This document shows positions 22,757 through 33,028 of a stretch of 64,000 nucleotides of DNA, piece after piece. Every line of letters begins with the position of its first letter. The first letter of the stretch is position 1. The translations under genes were made by a program, and so were the position numbers. The notes beneath the pieces were generated by a model. The model saw only the letters and a program-made list of their open reading frames with translations, did not search any database and had not been told where the DNA came from. Origin of the DNA: Closterium sp. Naga37s-1 (lineage: Eukaryota > Streptophyta > Zygnematophyceae > Desmidiales > Closteriaceae); the NCBI GenBank assembly GCA_947471745.1, contig CANJKZ010000723.1:5931001-5995000 (forward strand), written 5' to 3'.

Positions 22757-23776
22757 TGTTATAGTCTAGAGTCCACTTAGGGGTCGTTGATGCCCTTGAA
22801 ACCACCTAAGCAGAATCTGATGACTTCGAACCGCCTCTGTTCAAAACGCCGTCACGATCAGCTCCGATAACAAACGAGGCTGAAACGTGGACAGACGTTA
22901 GCTTCAGGTGTCTGCTTTCCAACGGTATATTGCTTGCTTTCATTAGAGGTGTATGCGCTACGCAGTGAACAAAAAACGTAAGCTCGGATGAAAAACGAGT
23001 AGCTTCATTGATGCAAGGAAGAGGTTTAGTACAACATTGCCTAGGGGACTCTTAAGGGGTTGGGACCATCCTGGGAACTCAGAGAAGGTTGAGTCCTAGG
23101 GGAGAAAGGCTAGAGAAGGATGGGAAACGTCCTAGCTAGGTCAGCAAAGCCAACCACACTTGGATGTTCAGAGCTGTACTCAAGGCTACCAATAGTGAGT
23201 CAAGCCAACCATGAGTCAGCTTGTCTTCCCACTTGCACCCTCTTGCAAGCTGCTTCCAGGAAGACCACACTTCTCAAAAGGAGGGTGGTAGAGTCCCACT
23301 TGACCACCTGTACTTCTTGTCTCATTCTCTGTCCCTGCACCATTGGCATGACAACAATGAAAGGGTGGCAAGGGAAATGCTGCCAACAGTGCACCATGAC
23401 TACGGAACAGTAACTTTCGACAGCTGTCACGTGCTGCTCCGATGCTGGGTTGTCCTGAAACTCGGTGACCACCTGCACAACACAGCAAAGGACTGCCACA
23501 CCGATTTTCAGACCAATCAGAGCTTCGTAGATGAGTCAGCAGCCGAAATGGTGAACTCGGGTGTTACCAAAAAGGAGTAACACACACTTCCGGGATGCCA
23601 TAAGTCTTGAAACATAAAATGTTGTCATGCCTTGGTAACTGCTTCAAAACTCTGAAACTTTGAGGGTTTGAAGAACACATGTTGAACAACCTCCCCACAA
23701 AATTCCAGAAGCTGAGCAGGCTTGTAGGCCGAATGGGAGTGCGATGACCGTGCCACTGTAATGTGTTGGCACAACA
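22757..23776 (-). repeat. 3' LTR of element E
   Basis: TGTTATAGTC to GGCACAACA on the plus strand. It shares the first nine bases with family F LTRs (TGTTATAGT) but nothing beyond. Confidence 0.95.
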
Positions 23777-23791
23777 AACTCCCCCTCATCG
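23777..23791 (-). other. Polypurine tract of element E
   Basis: The plus strand AACTCCCCCTCATC, read on the minus strand as GATGAGGGGGAGTT, lies directly beside the 3' LTR. It would prime plus-strand cDNA. Confidence 0.8.
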
Positions 23792-23807
23792 TGCTCTCAT
23801 TCATCCC

Positions 23808-26800
23808 TTAGCTGCTCCCTGAAGCTGCCTCCCTTAGTTGAAGGACATGCCACACAAGGTGGCGCAGGTCCAATGCTGATGCTCTGCAAGCCGCTTCGTC
23901 AAAAAAATCTGCAGGTTGCTTGGTAGTGTTGATGTAGTGCAAGGAGACCGTGCCCTTCTTCACCTCCTTCCTCACCCAATGCCATTTGATATGCATGTGC
24001 TTGTTCAGCCCATGGAGCACAGCATTGCGAGCCATTGCAATTGCTCCTTGGCTGTCACAAAATACAGGTGTAGGACCCTCTTGCTCCTGCCCCAACTCCT
24101 CAAGCAACCTCCTCATCCAAACCACCTCCTTCACCCCATGAAACAACGCCATGTACTCGCTCTCCGTTGATGAGTGAGCTATCTCCCCTTGCTTCTTAGA
24201 CTTCCAGCTCACTGGACTCCCTCCAACACAGCATACATAGCCACCGTGGGATGTTGCATCACTGATGTCACTTGCCCAGGTAGCATCGGTGAAGCACGAG
24301 AGGTACAAGTGTCCACGCCTTGCAGGTGCACCGGTCTTCGTGCTCACCTCCTCCACTCCCTTTTGCTTCAGCTGCCCATGCACTGAATATTGCAGCCCCA
24401 CCCTTGAGGTTGCCATGCAGTACCTCACCAGCCTCTCTGCTGCATCCAGGTGCTCTTGAAGGGGCCTAGACACCACACGAGCGAGCTGTGAAACTGAAAA
24501 CGCAATGTCGGGGCGAGTGTTGACCGAAGCGTACATCAAGCTCCCCACCATTGACTGGAACCGACGCTGCAACTCGTACTCCAACACCTCACCCTCCTCT
24601 TCATTGAGGTGCAGCTGAAACCCTGAGGGTAAAGGAGTCTTCACACTCCTCCCTTCCTCCAGCCCATACTTCTCCCCCATGGCTGCAAGGTACTTGTGTT
24701 GGTGAAGCCTCAACCATCCCTTCACCTCGTCCCGCTCCACGTGAAGACCAAGGTAATACCCCACTGGTCCAAGGGCCTTGCATTGAAAGGTCTCCTTCAG
24801 CTTCCCTTGCACCTCCTTGATCCTCTCTAGGGATGGAGAGAAGAGGAGGATGTCATCGACATAGACAAGGAGAAATACCTTCTCCTCCTCCCCCTCGGTC
24901 ATGAAGAGACTCTCGTCGCAGCCGCTAACTTTGAAGCCAAGAGCCTCCAACACCTCCACCAGCCTTGCATACCAGCACCTTGGAGCTTGTTTGAGGCCAT
25001 AGATGGCCTTGTTGAGCCTGCAAACATGTCCGCTCCCATCATCATACCCCTCTGGCTGCTTCATGTAGATCTCCTCATCTACCACGCCATAGAGGAATGC
25101 CGTCTTCACATCCATTTGCTCCACCTTCCAGCGACAAACGGCAGCGGCTGCTAGCAACAACCGGAGCGTAAGAGCCTTGGCAACAGGAGCAAACACCTCT
25201 TGAAAGTCAATTCCCTCTCTCTGCTGAAAGCCTTTGATCACAAGCCTTGTCTTGCGCCTCTCCAACCTCCCCTCCGCATCGGTCTTTACACGTAACACCC
25301 ACGTGCGGTCCAATGCCTTCCTTCCTGGGGGAAGATTGGTAAGGGTCCATGTTTCATTCTCCATGTGGCTCTGGAACTCATCCTCCCTTGAAGCCAGCCA
25401 CGCCTCTCGATCATCTCCAGCGAGAGCTTCCTCCATTGACGCCGGCTCATGAGGTAAGTTGACGCCAAAGCAACAAATCTGCTCCATCTCCCCCTCGGCT
25501 CCCTTCTCCTCCTCATATTCCTCCTCTTGGACCAGCAATGCCTTGGGAACCCCAAGCCTTTCATACTTGACGAAATCCCTTGGGTGGGCAGCTCTCTTGG
25601 GCCTCTCCTTGGCTGCTCCTTCCTTGGCTCCACCACGGACAGCATCACGCTTCCCTTGGGTTGTGCGCCTTGGTGGAAGCTTAGGGGATGGTGTAGGCTG
25701 CTGCACCTCCTCCTCGGTATCACCTCTCTCAGCTATAGGGGCCTCCCCTTGCTGTAGTACTTCTTCCACATCTGCTGCCTCCCCTTCAGCACCTCCCAAG
25801 TCATGTGACACCTCTGTCAACTCTGAAGATGAGGACAACTCGATGGGAATGAGAAGTGGGTCGTTGGTTCCCACCTCTATTCCAAGCGGAATGGTGACCT
25901 TGCTCCTCCCCCGCTCCGACCACTCCTTGAACATGAGCCCCTCCATGAACTTGGCATCTCTGGTGGTGAAGATGGTGTTGGATTTTAGGTCCCACATGAG
26001 CCAGCCCTTGCTCCCCCGTGCAAGACCCAAATGAACAGCCCACACCGCCGCCGCTTGAAGCTTGTCACGCTTCTCCTTAGGGACATGCACGAGCCCCATG
26101 CACCCGAAGACACGAAGCATATCAACCAGGGGCTTCTTGCCACTCCACTTCTCCATAGGGACCCAATGCTGACCTCCCACATGAGTCAACACCCGGTTCT
26201 TGATGACGGTAGCATGACGAATAGCGAGGGGCCAGAACCGCAAGGGTAGACCCGAGTCCACCAAAATCGTTCTCCCGCCCTCTATGATGGTCCGGTTCGC
26301 TCTCTCTGCCACGCCGTTGGACTGAGGGGTGTAGGCCGTGGTGAGCTGCTGCTTGATGCCATGCCGCTTCAACCAGCTCCGGAACTCCGCTCCCAAAAAC
26401 TCCCCACCACGGTCGCTACGAATCGCCTTCACCCGCTTGCCGCTCTCTCGCTCCACCATGGGCAACCACTCTTCAATGATGACCCTTGCAGCATCACTCT
26501 TCTTTGCAAGTGGAAAAGACCAGGTGAGCCTTGTGTAATCATCCACCATAGTCATGGAATACAGGGCTCCACCATCTCCCTTCACCTTCATGGGCCCCAC
26601 AAGATCCACATGCACGAGCTTCACCGGGTCACTTGACTGCCCCACCGTCGAATGGAAGGGAAATCGTGAGAACTTGCTGGTCAAGCAAGTCTCACAAGAG
26701 CCCACCTCCTTGGGCTCCCCCTTTATCCTCATCCCCTTGACTCTTTCCTCCTTAAACAGCTGCTGTAACTGAGGTAGCGCCACGTGGCCAAAGCGACGGT

Positions 26801-28442
26801 GTGCGGTGAGCCAATCCGTCTCACCCGTGCTAGGAGTTACACTTGGTAGCGCAACTTCCCCATGCACAAGCAGCCCACCATCACTGCCATCGCCACCTCC
26901 TCCACTGGTTACGTGGCTTGCATGCCCTCCTCCTACAGCTTCAGCAGCCAAGCGCGCAGCCGCCTCCTTCCATGGCAGCACCGGTATCTCCCACATGGAC
27001 CGGTGCATGTCCTTGCCGCCTCGGAGGTCCCACAGCACGTGCCCATCCAGAGTTGCCTTGAACACCTTTGTGCCCATCATCTCCATCTTCATCCCTGCCT
27101 CACTCAATGCCTTGGTAGAGAGAAGGTTGGCACATAGTCCAGGGACAAGGAGAACACGCTTCAGCCCCACAAGCCTCCCATCCGCACCCATAAACATGGC
27201 TCTCCCCTCGCCACGCACGGGTACAACTTGGCCGGTGGCCGAAACGACGGTGGCTGCCTTTGATGGTCTGACTTCATCCAGCAGATCCTCTTGGTTGGTC
27301 ATGGTCATGAAGGCTCCCGTGTCGATGACCCAATGGGAGGAACGGTGAAGAGCAACCTTGCTGGCCGGTACAACCATATCCTCGGAGCATGCCTCTCCTA
27401 CATGGTAGAACATGCCGCCATGTCCGCCGGCACCTCCATCGCCCTCCTCACTGCCCATGCCTTCTCCCATAGCTCCATGAACACCCTTAGAGCCCTCAAT
27501 TGATGGCTGACCAGGCCTCCAACCATCAGGTAGCTTGCGACACTTAAACCATGGGTGACCTTCCACATGGCAATACCAACACTTGCCGCCACACCGCTTG
27601 CCTCCCTTGTTGCTACGCTTCCCTCCCGAATACTGCTCCCCTCCAGAGCCTTCCTTGGCCTTGCCTTTCTTGCTGCCACGTCCCTTGAAGCCTTTCATGC
27701 CATAGGCAGAGCCTCCACCTTCACCGGCAGCGACAGTCAGCTCCTTCCTCCGAAACTCCTCTTGAAGGACTTGAGCACGAATCCACTCAAGGGACCATGA
27801 GTCCTTCATGCCATTGAGGTTGACCACCAAGGGGCCCCACGACTCCGGCAGCAGGGAGAGAGCCTTGTAGCACTTAATCTTTTCAGGGTAGTCCACACCA
27901 GCAGCTGAGAGCTTCACGTAGAGGTCCCGGAGTTGATCTAACGCTCCTTGCACCGCATCACCCTCGTTGATCTTCACCGCATGGAGTTGTCGTTCGAGCA
28001 CCACCACCATCGCTTCGCTGCTGGGGGCATGGACATCCTTCAATATTTTCCATGCCTTGGGACCACACTGGATATCCTTGATGAGATGCTTGACGTGGTG
28101 CAGCTGGTTGGATGAGAGGCATTGAGAGAGAAGGAAGAATCCATCCTTGGATCGGCGATCCCATTCCTTGGTCGCTCCTTCGCTCGCAGGCCTCTTCAAT
28201 TCTCCATCCATCACTTCAAGCAGCCCATAATGGTTAAATAGGAGCTCCATCCTGAAGCTCCATGATGCCCAATCCTCCCCAGAGAACTTCTCTAGGTTGA
28301 ATGCCTTCACATCATCCTTGGCTGGTGTTGTAACGGATGCTATTGGTGCAGATCCGCCTACAACGCCTCTTCCTGCTTCCCCAGCGCCTCTCACGCCACC
28401 ACTGCCACTAGGACCAGCTGGAGCAGAGCCTTCAGCCTCCAT
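23808..28442 (-). CDS. Copia gag-pol polyprotein, intact (element E)
   Basis: 1,544 residues in one frame, starting at the first ATG after the primer site. Gag occupies about residues 40-240 (UBN2-like). The zinc knuckle is CWYCHVEGHPWFKC (288-301, CX2CX4HX4C). The aspartic protease motif is DTGA (374-377). The GAG-preintegrase HHCC region is around 548-586. The integrase triad is D613, D677 (RSDRGGEF) and E713, a D,D-35-E spacing. Reverse transcriptase spans about 1005-1270 with YVDD at 1194-1197, and RNase H about 1380-1525 (TDATWAS, SSTESEYMAL, CDSQGAIAM). All catalytic residues are present. The polyprotein would package its RNA, make cDNA and insert it. The usual RNase H ending ADFLTK reads ADFFDE, the only oddity. 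Confidence 0.97.
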   Translation of the reverse strand: MEAEGSAPAGPSGSGGVRGAGEAGRGVVGGSAPIASVTTPAKDDVKAFNLEKFSGEDWASWSFRMELLFNHYGLLEVMDGELKRPASEGATKEWDRRSKDGFFLLSQCLSSNQLHHVKHLIKDIQCGPKAWKILKDVHAPSSEAMVVVLERQLHAVKINEGDAVQGALDQLRDLYVKLSAAGVDYPEKIKCYKALSLLPESWGPLVVNLNGMKDSWSLEWIRAQVLQEEFRRKELTVAAGEGGGSAYGMKGFKGRGSKKGKAKEGSGGEQYSGGKRSNKGGKRCGGKCWYCHVEGHPWFKCRKLPDGWRPGQPSIEGSKGVHGAMGEGMGSEEGDGGAGGHGGMFYHVGEACSEDMVVPASKVALHRSSHWVIDTGAFMTMTNQEDLLDEVRPSKAATVVSATGQVVPVRGEGRAMFMGADGRLVGLKRVLLVPGLCANLLSTKALSEAGMKMEMMGTKVFKATLDGHVLWDLRGGKDMHRSMWEIPVLPWKEAAARLAAEAVGGGHASHVTSGGGGDGSDGGLLVHGEVALPSVTPSTGETDWLTAHRRFGHVALPQLQQLFKEERVKGMRIKGEPKEVGSCETCLTSKFSRFPFHSTVGQSSDPVKLVHVDLVGPMKVKGDGGALYSMTMVDDYTRLTWSFPLAKKSDAARVIIEEWLPMVERESGKRVKAIRSDRGGEFLGAEFRSWLKRHGIKQQLTTAYTPQSNGVAERANRTIIEGGRTILVDSGLPLRFWPLAIRHATVIKNRVLTHVGGQHWVPMEKWSGKKPLVDMLRVFGCMGLVHVPKEKRDKLQAAAVWAVHLGLARGSKGWLMWDLKSNTIFTTRDAKFMEGLMFKEWSERGRSKVTIPLGIEVGTNDPLLIPIELSSSSELTEVSHDLGGAEGEAADVEEVLQQGEAPIAERGDTEEEVQQPTPSPKLPPRRTTQGKRDAVRGGAKEGAAKERPKRAAHPRDFVKYERLGVPKALLVQEEEYEEEKGAEGEMEQICCFGVNLPHEPASMEEALAGDDREAWLASREDEFQSHMENETWTLTNLPPGRKALDRTWVLRVKTDAEGRLERRKTRLVIKGFQQREGIDFQEVFAPVAKALTLRLLLAAAAVCRWKVEQMDVKTAFLYGVVDEEIYMKQPEGYDDGSGHVCRLNKAIYGLKQAPRCWYARLVEVLEALGFKVSGCDESLFMTEGEEEKVFLLVYVDDILLFSPSLERIKEVQGKLKETFQCKALGPVGYYLGLHVERDEVKGWLRLHQHKYLAAMGEKYGLEEGRSVKTPLPSGFQLHLNEEEGEVLEYELQRRFQSMVGSLMYASVNTRPDIAFSVSQLARVVSRPLQEHLDAAERLVRYCMATSRVGLQYSVHGQLKQKGVEEVSTKTGAPARRGHLYLSCFTDATWASDISDATSHGGYVCCVGGSPVSWKSKKQGEIAHSSTESEYMALFHGVKEVVWMRRLLEELGQEQEGPTPVFCDSQGAIAMARNAVLHGLNKHMHIKWHWVRKEVKKGTVSLHYINTTKQPADFFDEAACRASALDLRHLVWHVLQLREAASGSS

Positions 28443-28467
28443 ATTGACCCAGGAACAGAGAATAACC

Positions 28468-28479
28468 GCTCTGATACCA
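28468..28479 (-). other. Primer binding site of element E
   Basis: The plus strand GCTCTGATACCA is the complement of TGGTATCAGAGC, two bases from the 5' LTR: initiator tRNA-Met primer. Confidence 0.93.
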
Positions 28480-28481
28480 CT

Positions 28482-29502
28482 TGTTATAGTCTAGAGTCCA
28501 CTTAGGGGTCGTAGATGCCCTTGAAACCACCTAAGCAGAATCTGATGACTTCGAACCGCCTCTGTTCAAAACGCCGTCACGATCAGCTCCGATAACAAAC
28601 GAGGCTGAAACGTGGACAGAGGTTAGCTTCAGGTGTCTGCTTTCCAACGGTATATGGCTTGCTTTCATCAGAGGTGTATGCGCTACGCAGTGAACAAAAA
28701 ACGTAAGCTCGGATGAAAAACGAGTAGCTTCATTGATGCAAGGAAGAGGTTTAGTACAACATTGCCTAGGGGACTCTTAAGGGGTTGGGACCATCCTGGG
28801 AACTCAGAGAAGGTTGAGTCCTAGGGGAGAAAGGCTAGAGAAGGATGGGAAACGTCCTAGCTAGGTCAGCAAAGCCAACCACACTTGGATGTTCAGAGCT
28901 GTACTCAAGGCTACCAATAGTGAGTCAAGCCAACCATGAGTCAGCTTGTCTTCCCACTTGCACCCTCTTGCAAGCTGCTTCCAGGAAGACCACACTTCTC
29001 AAAAGGAGGGTGGTAGAGTCCCACTTGACCACCTGTACTTCTTGTCTCATTCTCTGTCCCTGCACCATTGGCATGACAACAATGAAAGGGTGGCAAGGGA
29101 AATGCTGCCAACAGTGCACCATGACTACGGAACAGTAACTTTCGACAGCTGTCACGTGCTGCTCCGATGCTGGGTTGTCCTGAAACTCGGTGACCACCTG
29201 CACAACACGGCAAAAGACTGCCACACCGATTTTCAGACCAATCAAAGCTTTGTAGATGAGTCAGCAGCCGAAATGGTGAACTCGGGTGTTACCAAAAAGG
29301 AGTAACACACACTTCCGGGATGCCATAAGTCTTGAAACATAAAATGTTGTCATGCCTTGGTAACTGCTTCAAAAACTCTGAAACTTTGAGGGTTTGAAGA
29401 ACACATGTTAAAAAACCTCCCCACAAAATTCCAGAAGCTGAGCAGGCTTGTAGGCCGAATGGGAGTGCGATGACCGTGCCACTGTAATGTGTTGGCACAA
29501 CA
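28482..29502 (-). repeat. 5' LTR of element E
   Basis: Pairs with 22757-23776. Differences cluster in the last 300 bases and around 28530-28670. Confidence 0.95.
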
Positions 29503-30608
29503 GTGCCATAGCATGCGTGCCAGGGACAGGAGGCGGACGCTCACGAGGAACACGACTACCAGTGCAACGCGCGCGAACAGGCGAGGCAGGACGAGATGCA
29601 GGCTCACGACAATCTGTAAGCGAGTCTGTCTGCTCAGTGTAAGAAGAAGGAGCAGGCAGTGGTGCGCCGGGTTGTAACGGGAGGCCAGTAGAAGACGGGA
29701 AGCTAAGAACCTGGCGAAGCACTTAGTCAGGTGGTGGCAGAGACGACGGTGACGGCGGAGCGAAAAACAGTCGCGGCGGTGCAGTGCCACCAGTATCAGT
29801 AGCTCCAGCGCCTCCAGCAACTCCAGAACCTCCACTCCCAGGGCCTCCAGCAACAGCACCTCCAGCTCCAGTGACTCCAGCAGCAGCACCTCCAGCTCCA
29901 GCTCCTCCAGCATCTCCAGAACCTCCAGCTCCAGCGCCTCCAGCAGCAGCACCTCCAGCTCCAGTGACTCCAGCAGCAACACCTCCAGCTCCAGCGCCTC
30001 CAGCAGCTCCTAAACCTCCAGCTGCAGCGCCTCCAGCAGCAGCACCTCCAGCTCCAGTGACTCCAGCAGCAGCACCTCCAGCTCCAGCTCCTCCAGCAGC
30101 TCCAGAACCTCCAGCTCCAGCGCCACCAGTAGTAGCACCCCCAGAACTGGCACCTCCAGCCCCAGGTTCCCCAACCCCAGAGTCGACAGTACCAGCTCCA
30201 GGGCCTCCAGCAGCAGCACCCCCAGAACCGGAACCTCCATCTCTAGGGTCTCCAACGCCAAGGTTGACAGCACCAGCTCCAGGGCCTCAAGCCCCAGTAC
30301 CTTCAGCAGCAGCACCCCAAGAGCCGACACCTCCAGCTCCAGGAGGAGTACCAGTCCCGGCAGCTCCAGTACCTCCAGTGCGAGCACCTCCACGACCAGA
30401 GACACCAGCACTCCCAGCGCCGGCGTACTGGAGTGACGCACTAAGCTGCAGCGGGCCGCTCGTGAGCTGCAGCAGTGGGGCGCGCTAAAAAAAAAAAGAT
30501 AATTTTAACGGGCGCGCGCAGCCGAGGCGCGCGCGGGCAGCAGGCAAGGCAGGTAAGGCTGTAGGGGCAGAAAATGGTGGGCCCGAATCTCAGGTCCTAA
30601 GGACCTAT
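29503..30608 (-). pseudogene. Linker and leader of copy D
   Basis: 29503-30440 is the linker (GGAGCTGGAGGTGCTGCTGC units on the minus strand). It joins near 30490 a short AT stretch and GC-rich sequence. 30570-30606 resembles the bases that follow the primer site in A and K (GGTCC...GGACC...GGGCCCACC). About 4 kb of gag to integrase is therefore deleted. Confidence 0.65.
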
Positions 30609-31428
30609 TGTTATAGTCACAATAGGCTTGAATGTGCCTAAAACGAATGATAGAGAGCACAGACGGATTTCTGCACAGCGGCTTCAAACGTTGATAGCGT
30701 TCTGCTCACAGCTGCAAATGACCTGATTCAAATTGGATCTGGAGCGTCTTCACGTCGTCTACAATTAGCAATTTAGATTGCACGATTTGATAAAGAATTG
30801 ACGACACAGCGTCGGTTTGAACGAACGGTACTATGGCAGCCACTATAGTCTTAGAACACAAGATAGGAAGAGTTACGAGTTGGGAATGACTCCCAGCTCC
30901 TACAAACCCCAAGAGCCGAGGTACAGTGATGTGGAACAGTGCCACACTGTCCCCAACCACGAAGGGTCTCGAAACTACCCTTCACTAGGGCCTACACCAA
31001 GTGAAATGTTACACTACACAAAGTAATGTAAATATCTTCAATATCTTGAGGTGTACCCTTTTTGGCGAGCTTCGAAATCACTTGAGGCTTGACACCAAGG
31101 CTCGGGCTCTACATCACAAACTCATCCTTGAGTTCATGATGGGTCTGCTGCACACACCTGCGACACGCCGAACGTTCGACACAGGACAAAATAGAAACCG
31201 CGCACGACAAAATAGAAACCGCGCGCGAGACACAAACGACCGCGTAACACGCGTCTAGCGATAACTCGCTATTGACTCGACACACACACTCGACATCATG
31301 ACTCAACATTCACACACAATTATAAGCATGAAATATATATTATCCCATGCCCTCATACCATTCCATACACACACACATTCACGCACACGGACAACAAGCC
31401 GAGTGCAAACCGTAGGGTTGCACCAACA
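30609..31428 (-). repeat. Family F LTR (820 bp) between copy D and the LINE
   Basis: TGTTATAGTCACAATAGG to GCACCAACA on the plus strand, nearly identical to 59684-60502 reversed. The flanks CCTAT and GCATT do not match, and no primer site or purine tract adjoins. It is either a solo LTR whose flanks were rearranged or an end left by recombination between two F elements. Confidence 0.8.
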
Positions 31429-33028
31429 GCATTCAGGTTTCGCCAAGTGTCTGATCTACTTCCAAGATGGTTGGTTCCCCTGGTATCTTCAACTCCAGGC
31501 GGTTCCCTGGGAATGGAAGTCGAGGAAGAAGCAGGCGTACTATATTTTGACGGCCTATCAGGGAGATCCATTCAAGAACTTCCGCACTTCTTTTACCTTG
31601 GAACCAAGCATGCCGATCTTGACCTGGGCGACGAAAGCCGCTGCTACCATGACGACGCAAGAAGGCCAGACTATCCCGCCGCTGGAACAGCAGGAGAAGA
31701 CGGCTGGCACAGGCATGGATGCTGGTACCAGCGCAACTCTCCCTGCTGATGGCCAAGTCGCTCCAGCAGTCACGACGGCTCCTGTTCCGCCTCCTGCGTC
31801 TCCTGTTCCGGATCCAGTGGCGCCTGCGCCTGCGACTCCGGCTGCGTTTACCTCTGCTGGAGGGGAGGAAGAGGACGAAGTTGATGATGATGGATACTTA
31901 AGTGACGACCCGGAAGAAGGCATTGAGGTCCATGTTAAGGGTGCACTGGCGGCTAAGGCGCGCGTTACGCTGATGCTCCTGATCCCGTTCGAGATGGCGA
32001 AGGAGATGCCTGCGGTGAAGCCTTCGGTGAAGGCGCTTCTGGTATTCCTGCGGAAGAAGTTGTCAGACAAGGCTCTGGACGAGATCGCGTTTCAGGAGCT
32101 GCTTCCGACGTACCTCTCCAAGATTCACTTCAGTCGCCTGCAAGTCACTCTCGCGACGGCTGAAGATGCGGAGGTGGTGCGTCAGCATCGCGTGGAGCAT
32201 GTCGTCGGAACGACAAAGCATCAGTTCGGCTGGCTGCATCCGGTGAATCGTGCATATGTGAAAGCGAAGTCTGACCTGCCGGAAGGTGTGGAAGTTCTGC
32301 TGAAGGGGATCCCGGCGGAGATTACGCCGCTCATCGTTTATGAATCGCTGGTGGTTGCGAAGCTGCAGAAGCGTGGTCGCTCGGCGTTCCTGCAAGGCGC
32401 AGGTTTCCACCGCGTGGTTGACCCTGTTTCGGGATTGGACACGGACAAGATTCGCGGGTTGGTGGTCCCGCACCCAGGGGACATTTCCCGCTCAGTGATG
32501 CGACATACCTCGTGCACTACCCATCGCTGTCCTGTTGCTTCTGTCAGGGACCGCATATCAATAAGTTGCATGATGAGTATGTGCATGAGCGTCGCAACAA
32601 CATCAGCAACTGGAACTTGTCTTTAGGCAGGGTCCATTCGATGAACGGTAATGGGGGGGGGATCTCACCGCGGGATCATTGTCGTTGCATGGTCATTTCT
32701 TTCTCGCGTACTGATGGGGATGTGATGGGTGTCCACTGCAGCGGCCTCCCTCCAGTCGGCAGGGGTGGTGAGGAAGATCCTTCGCGACCCGGCGCTGGTC
32801 CTTATCTCGACGGGAGCCAACGTGGAAGAATGGCTGTGTGTCCAGGAGTGCTGCGAGCGTGCATATGGCGACTCCTTCGCTCAGGCTGTGGCTCATATTG
32901 GCTCCTTCAGTCATGGTGCGGCGCTGGGTTCAGCAGGTGTGGCGACCCGCATGACCAAGGCGAAGCAGAGCCTGCATGCGGCGAAGAAGCTGTACGGGAT
33001 TCGTGCAGAGAAGGCGAAGGGAAAGTAG
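31429..33028 (+). pseudogene. LINE ORF1 remnant
   Basis: The first frame is open to about 32480: an N-terminal part FAKCLIYFQDGWFPWYLQLQ, a Pro/Ala then acid-rich spacer (EEEDEVDDDGYLSDDPEEG), and a structured-looking middle. Frameshifts follow. A second frame has CCFCQGPHINKLHDEYVHER, a possible damaged zinc knuckle, at about 32530-32585. A third frame has the C-terminal part VRKILRDPALVLISTGANVEEW to KAKGK (ending 33028). The likely role is RNA binding in the LINE particle; I infer this from position only. Confidence 0.7.

Larger units (their letters stand above)
22757..29502 (-). mobile_element. Copia element E, complete and apparently intact
   Basis: Two LTRs of 1,020 and 1,021 bp (22757-23776, 28482-29502), perfect 5-bp target duplication GTGCC, primer site, polypurine tract and one continuous 1,544-codon gag-pol. 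I counted about ten substitutions and one indel between the LTRs, about 1%, so the insertion is young. It sits inside the linker of copy D. Nothing in the sequence prevents activity. Confidence 0.97.
20662..30608 (-). mobile_element. Copia copy D (family A), split by element E
   Basis: The left part 20662-22756 holds 3' UTR, RNase H and RT. The right part 29503-30608 holds the linker and a short leader. The split is exactly at E's target duplication GTGCC (22752-22756 and 29503-29507), and joining the parts gives the same order as copies B and C. Gag, protease and integrase are deleted (linker joined to leader near 30430-30490). The 3' LTR is cut at 20662 and the 5' LTR and primer site are replaced by an F LTR at 30609. 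Confidence 0.85.

Noticed and set aside
24174-28494. Plus-strand frames within element E
   Set aside because: Antisense to the intact 1,544-residue gag-pol; no independent signal.
30487-30500. A-rich run as a LINE poly(A) tail
   Set aside because: It is inside the joint between linker and leader of copy D, with no LINE sequence before it.
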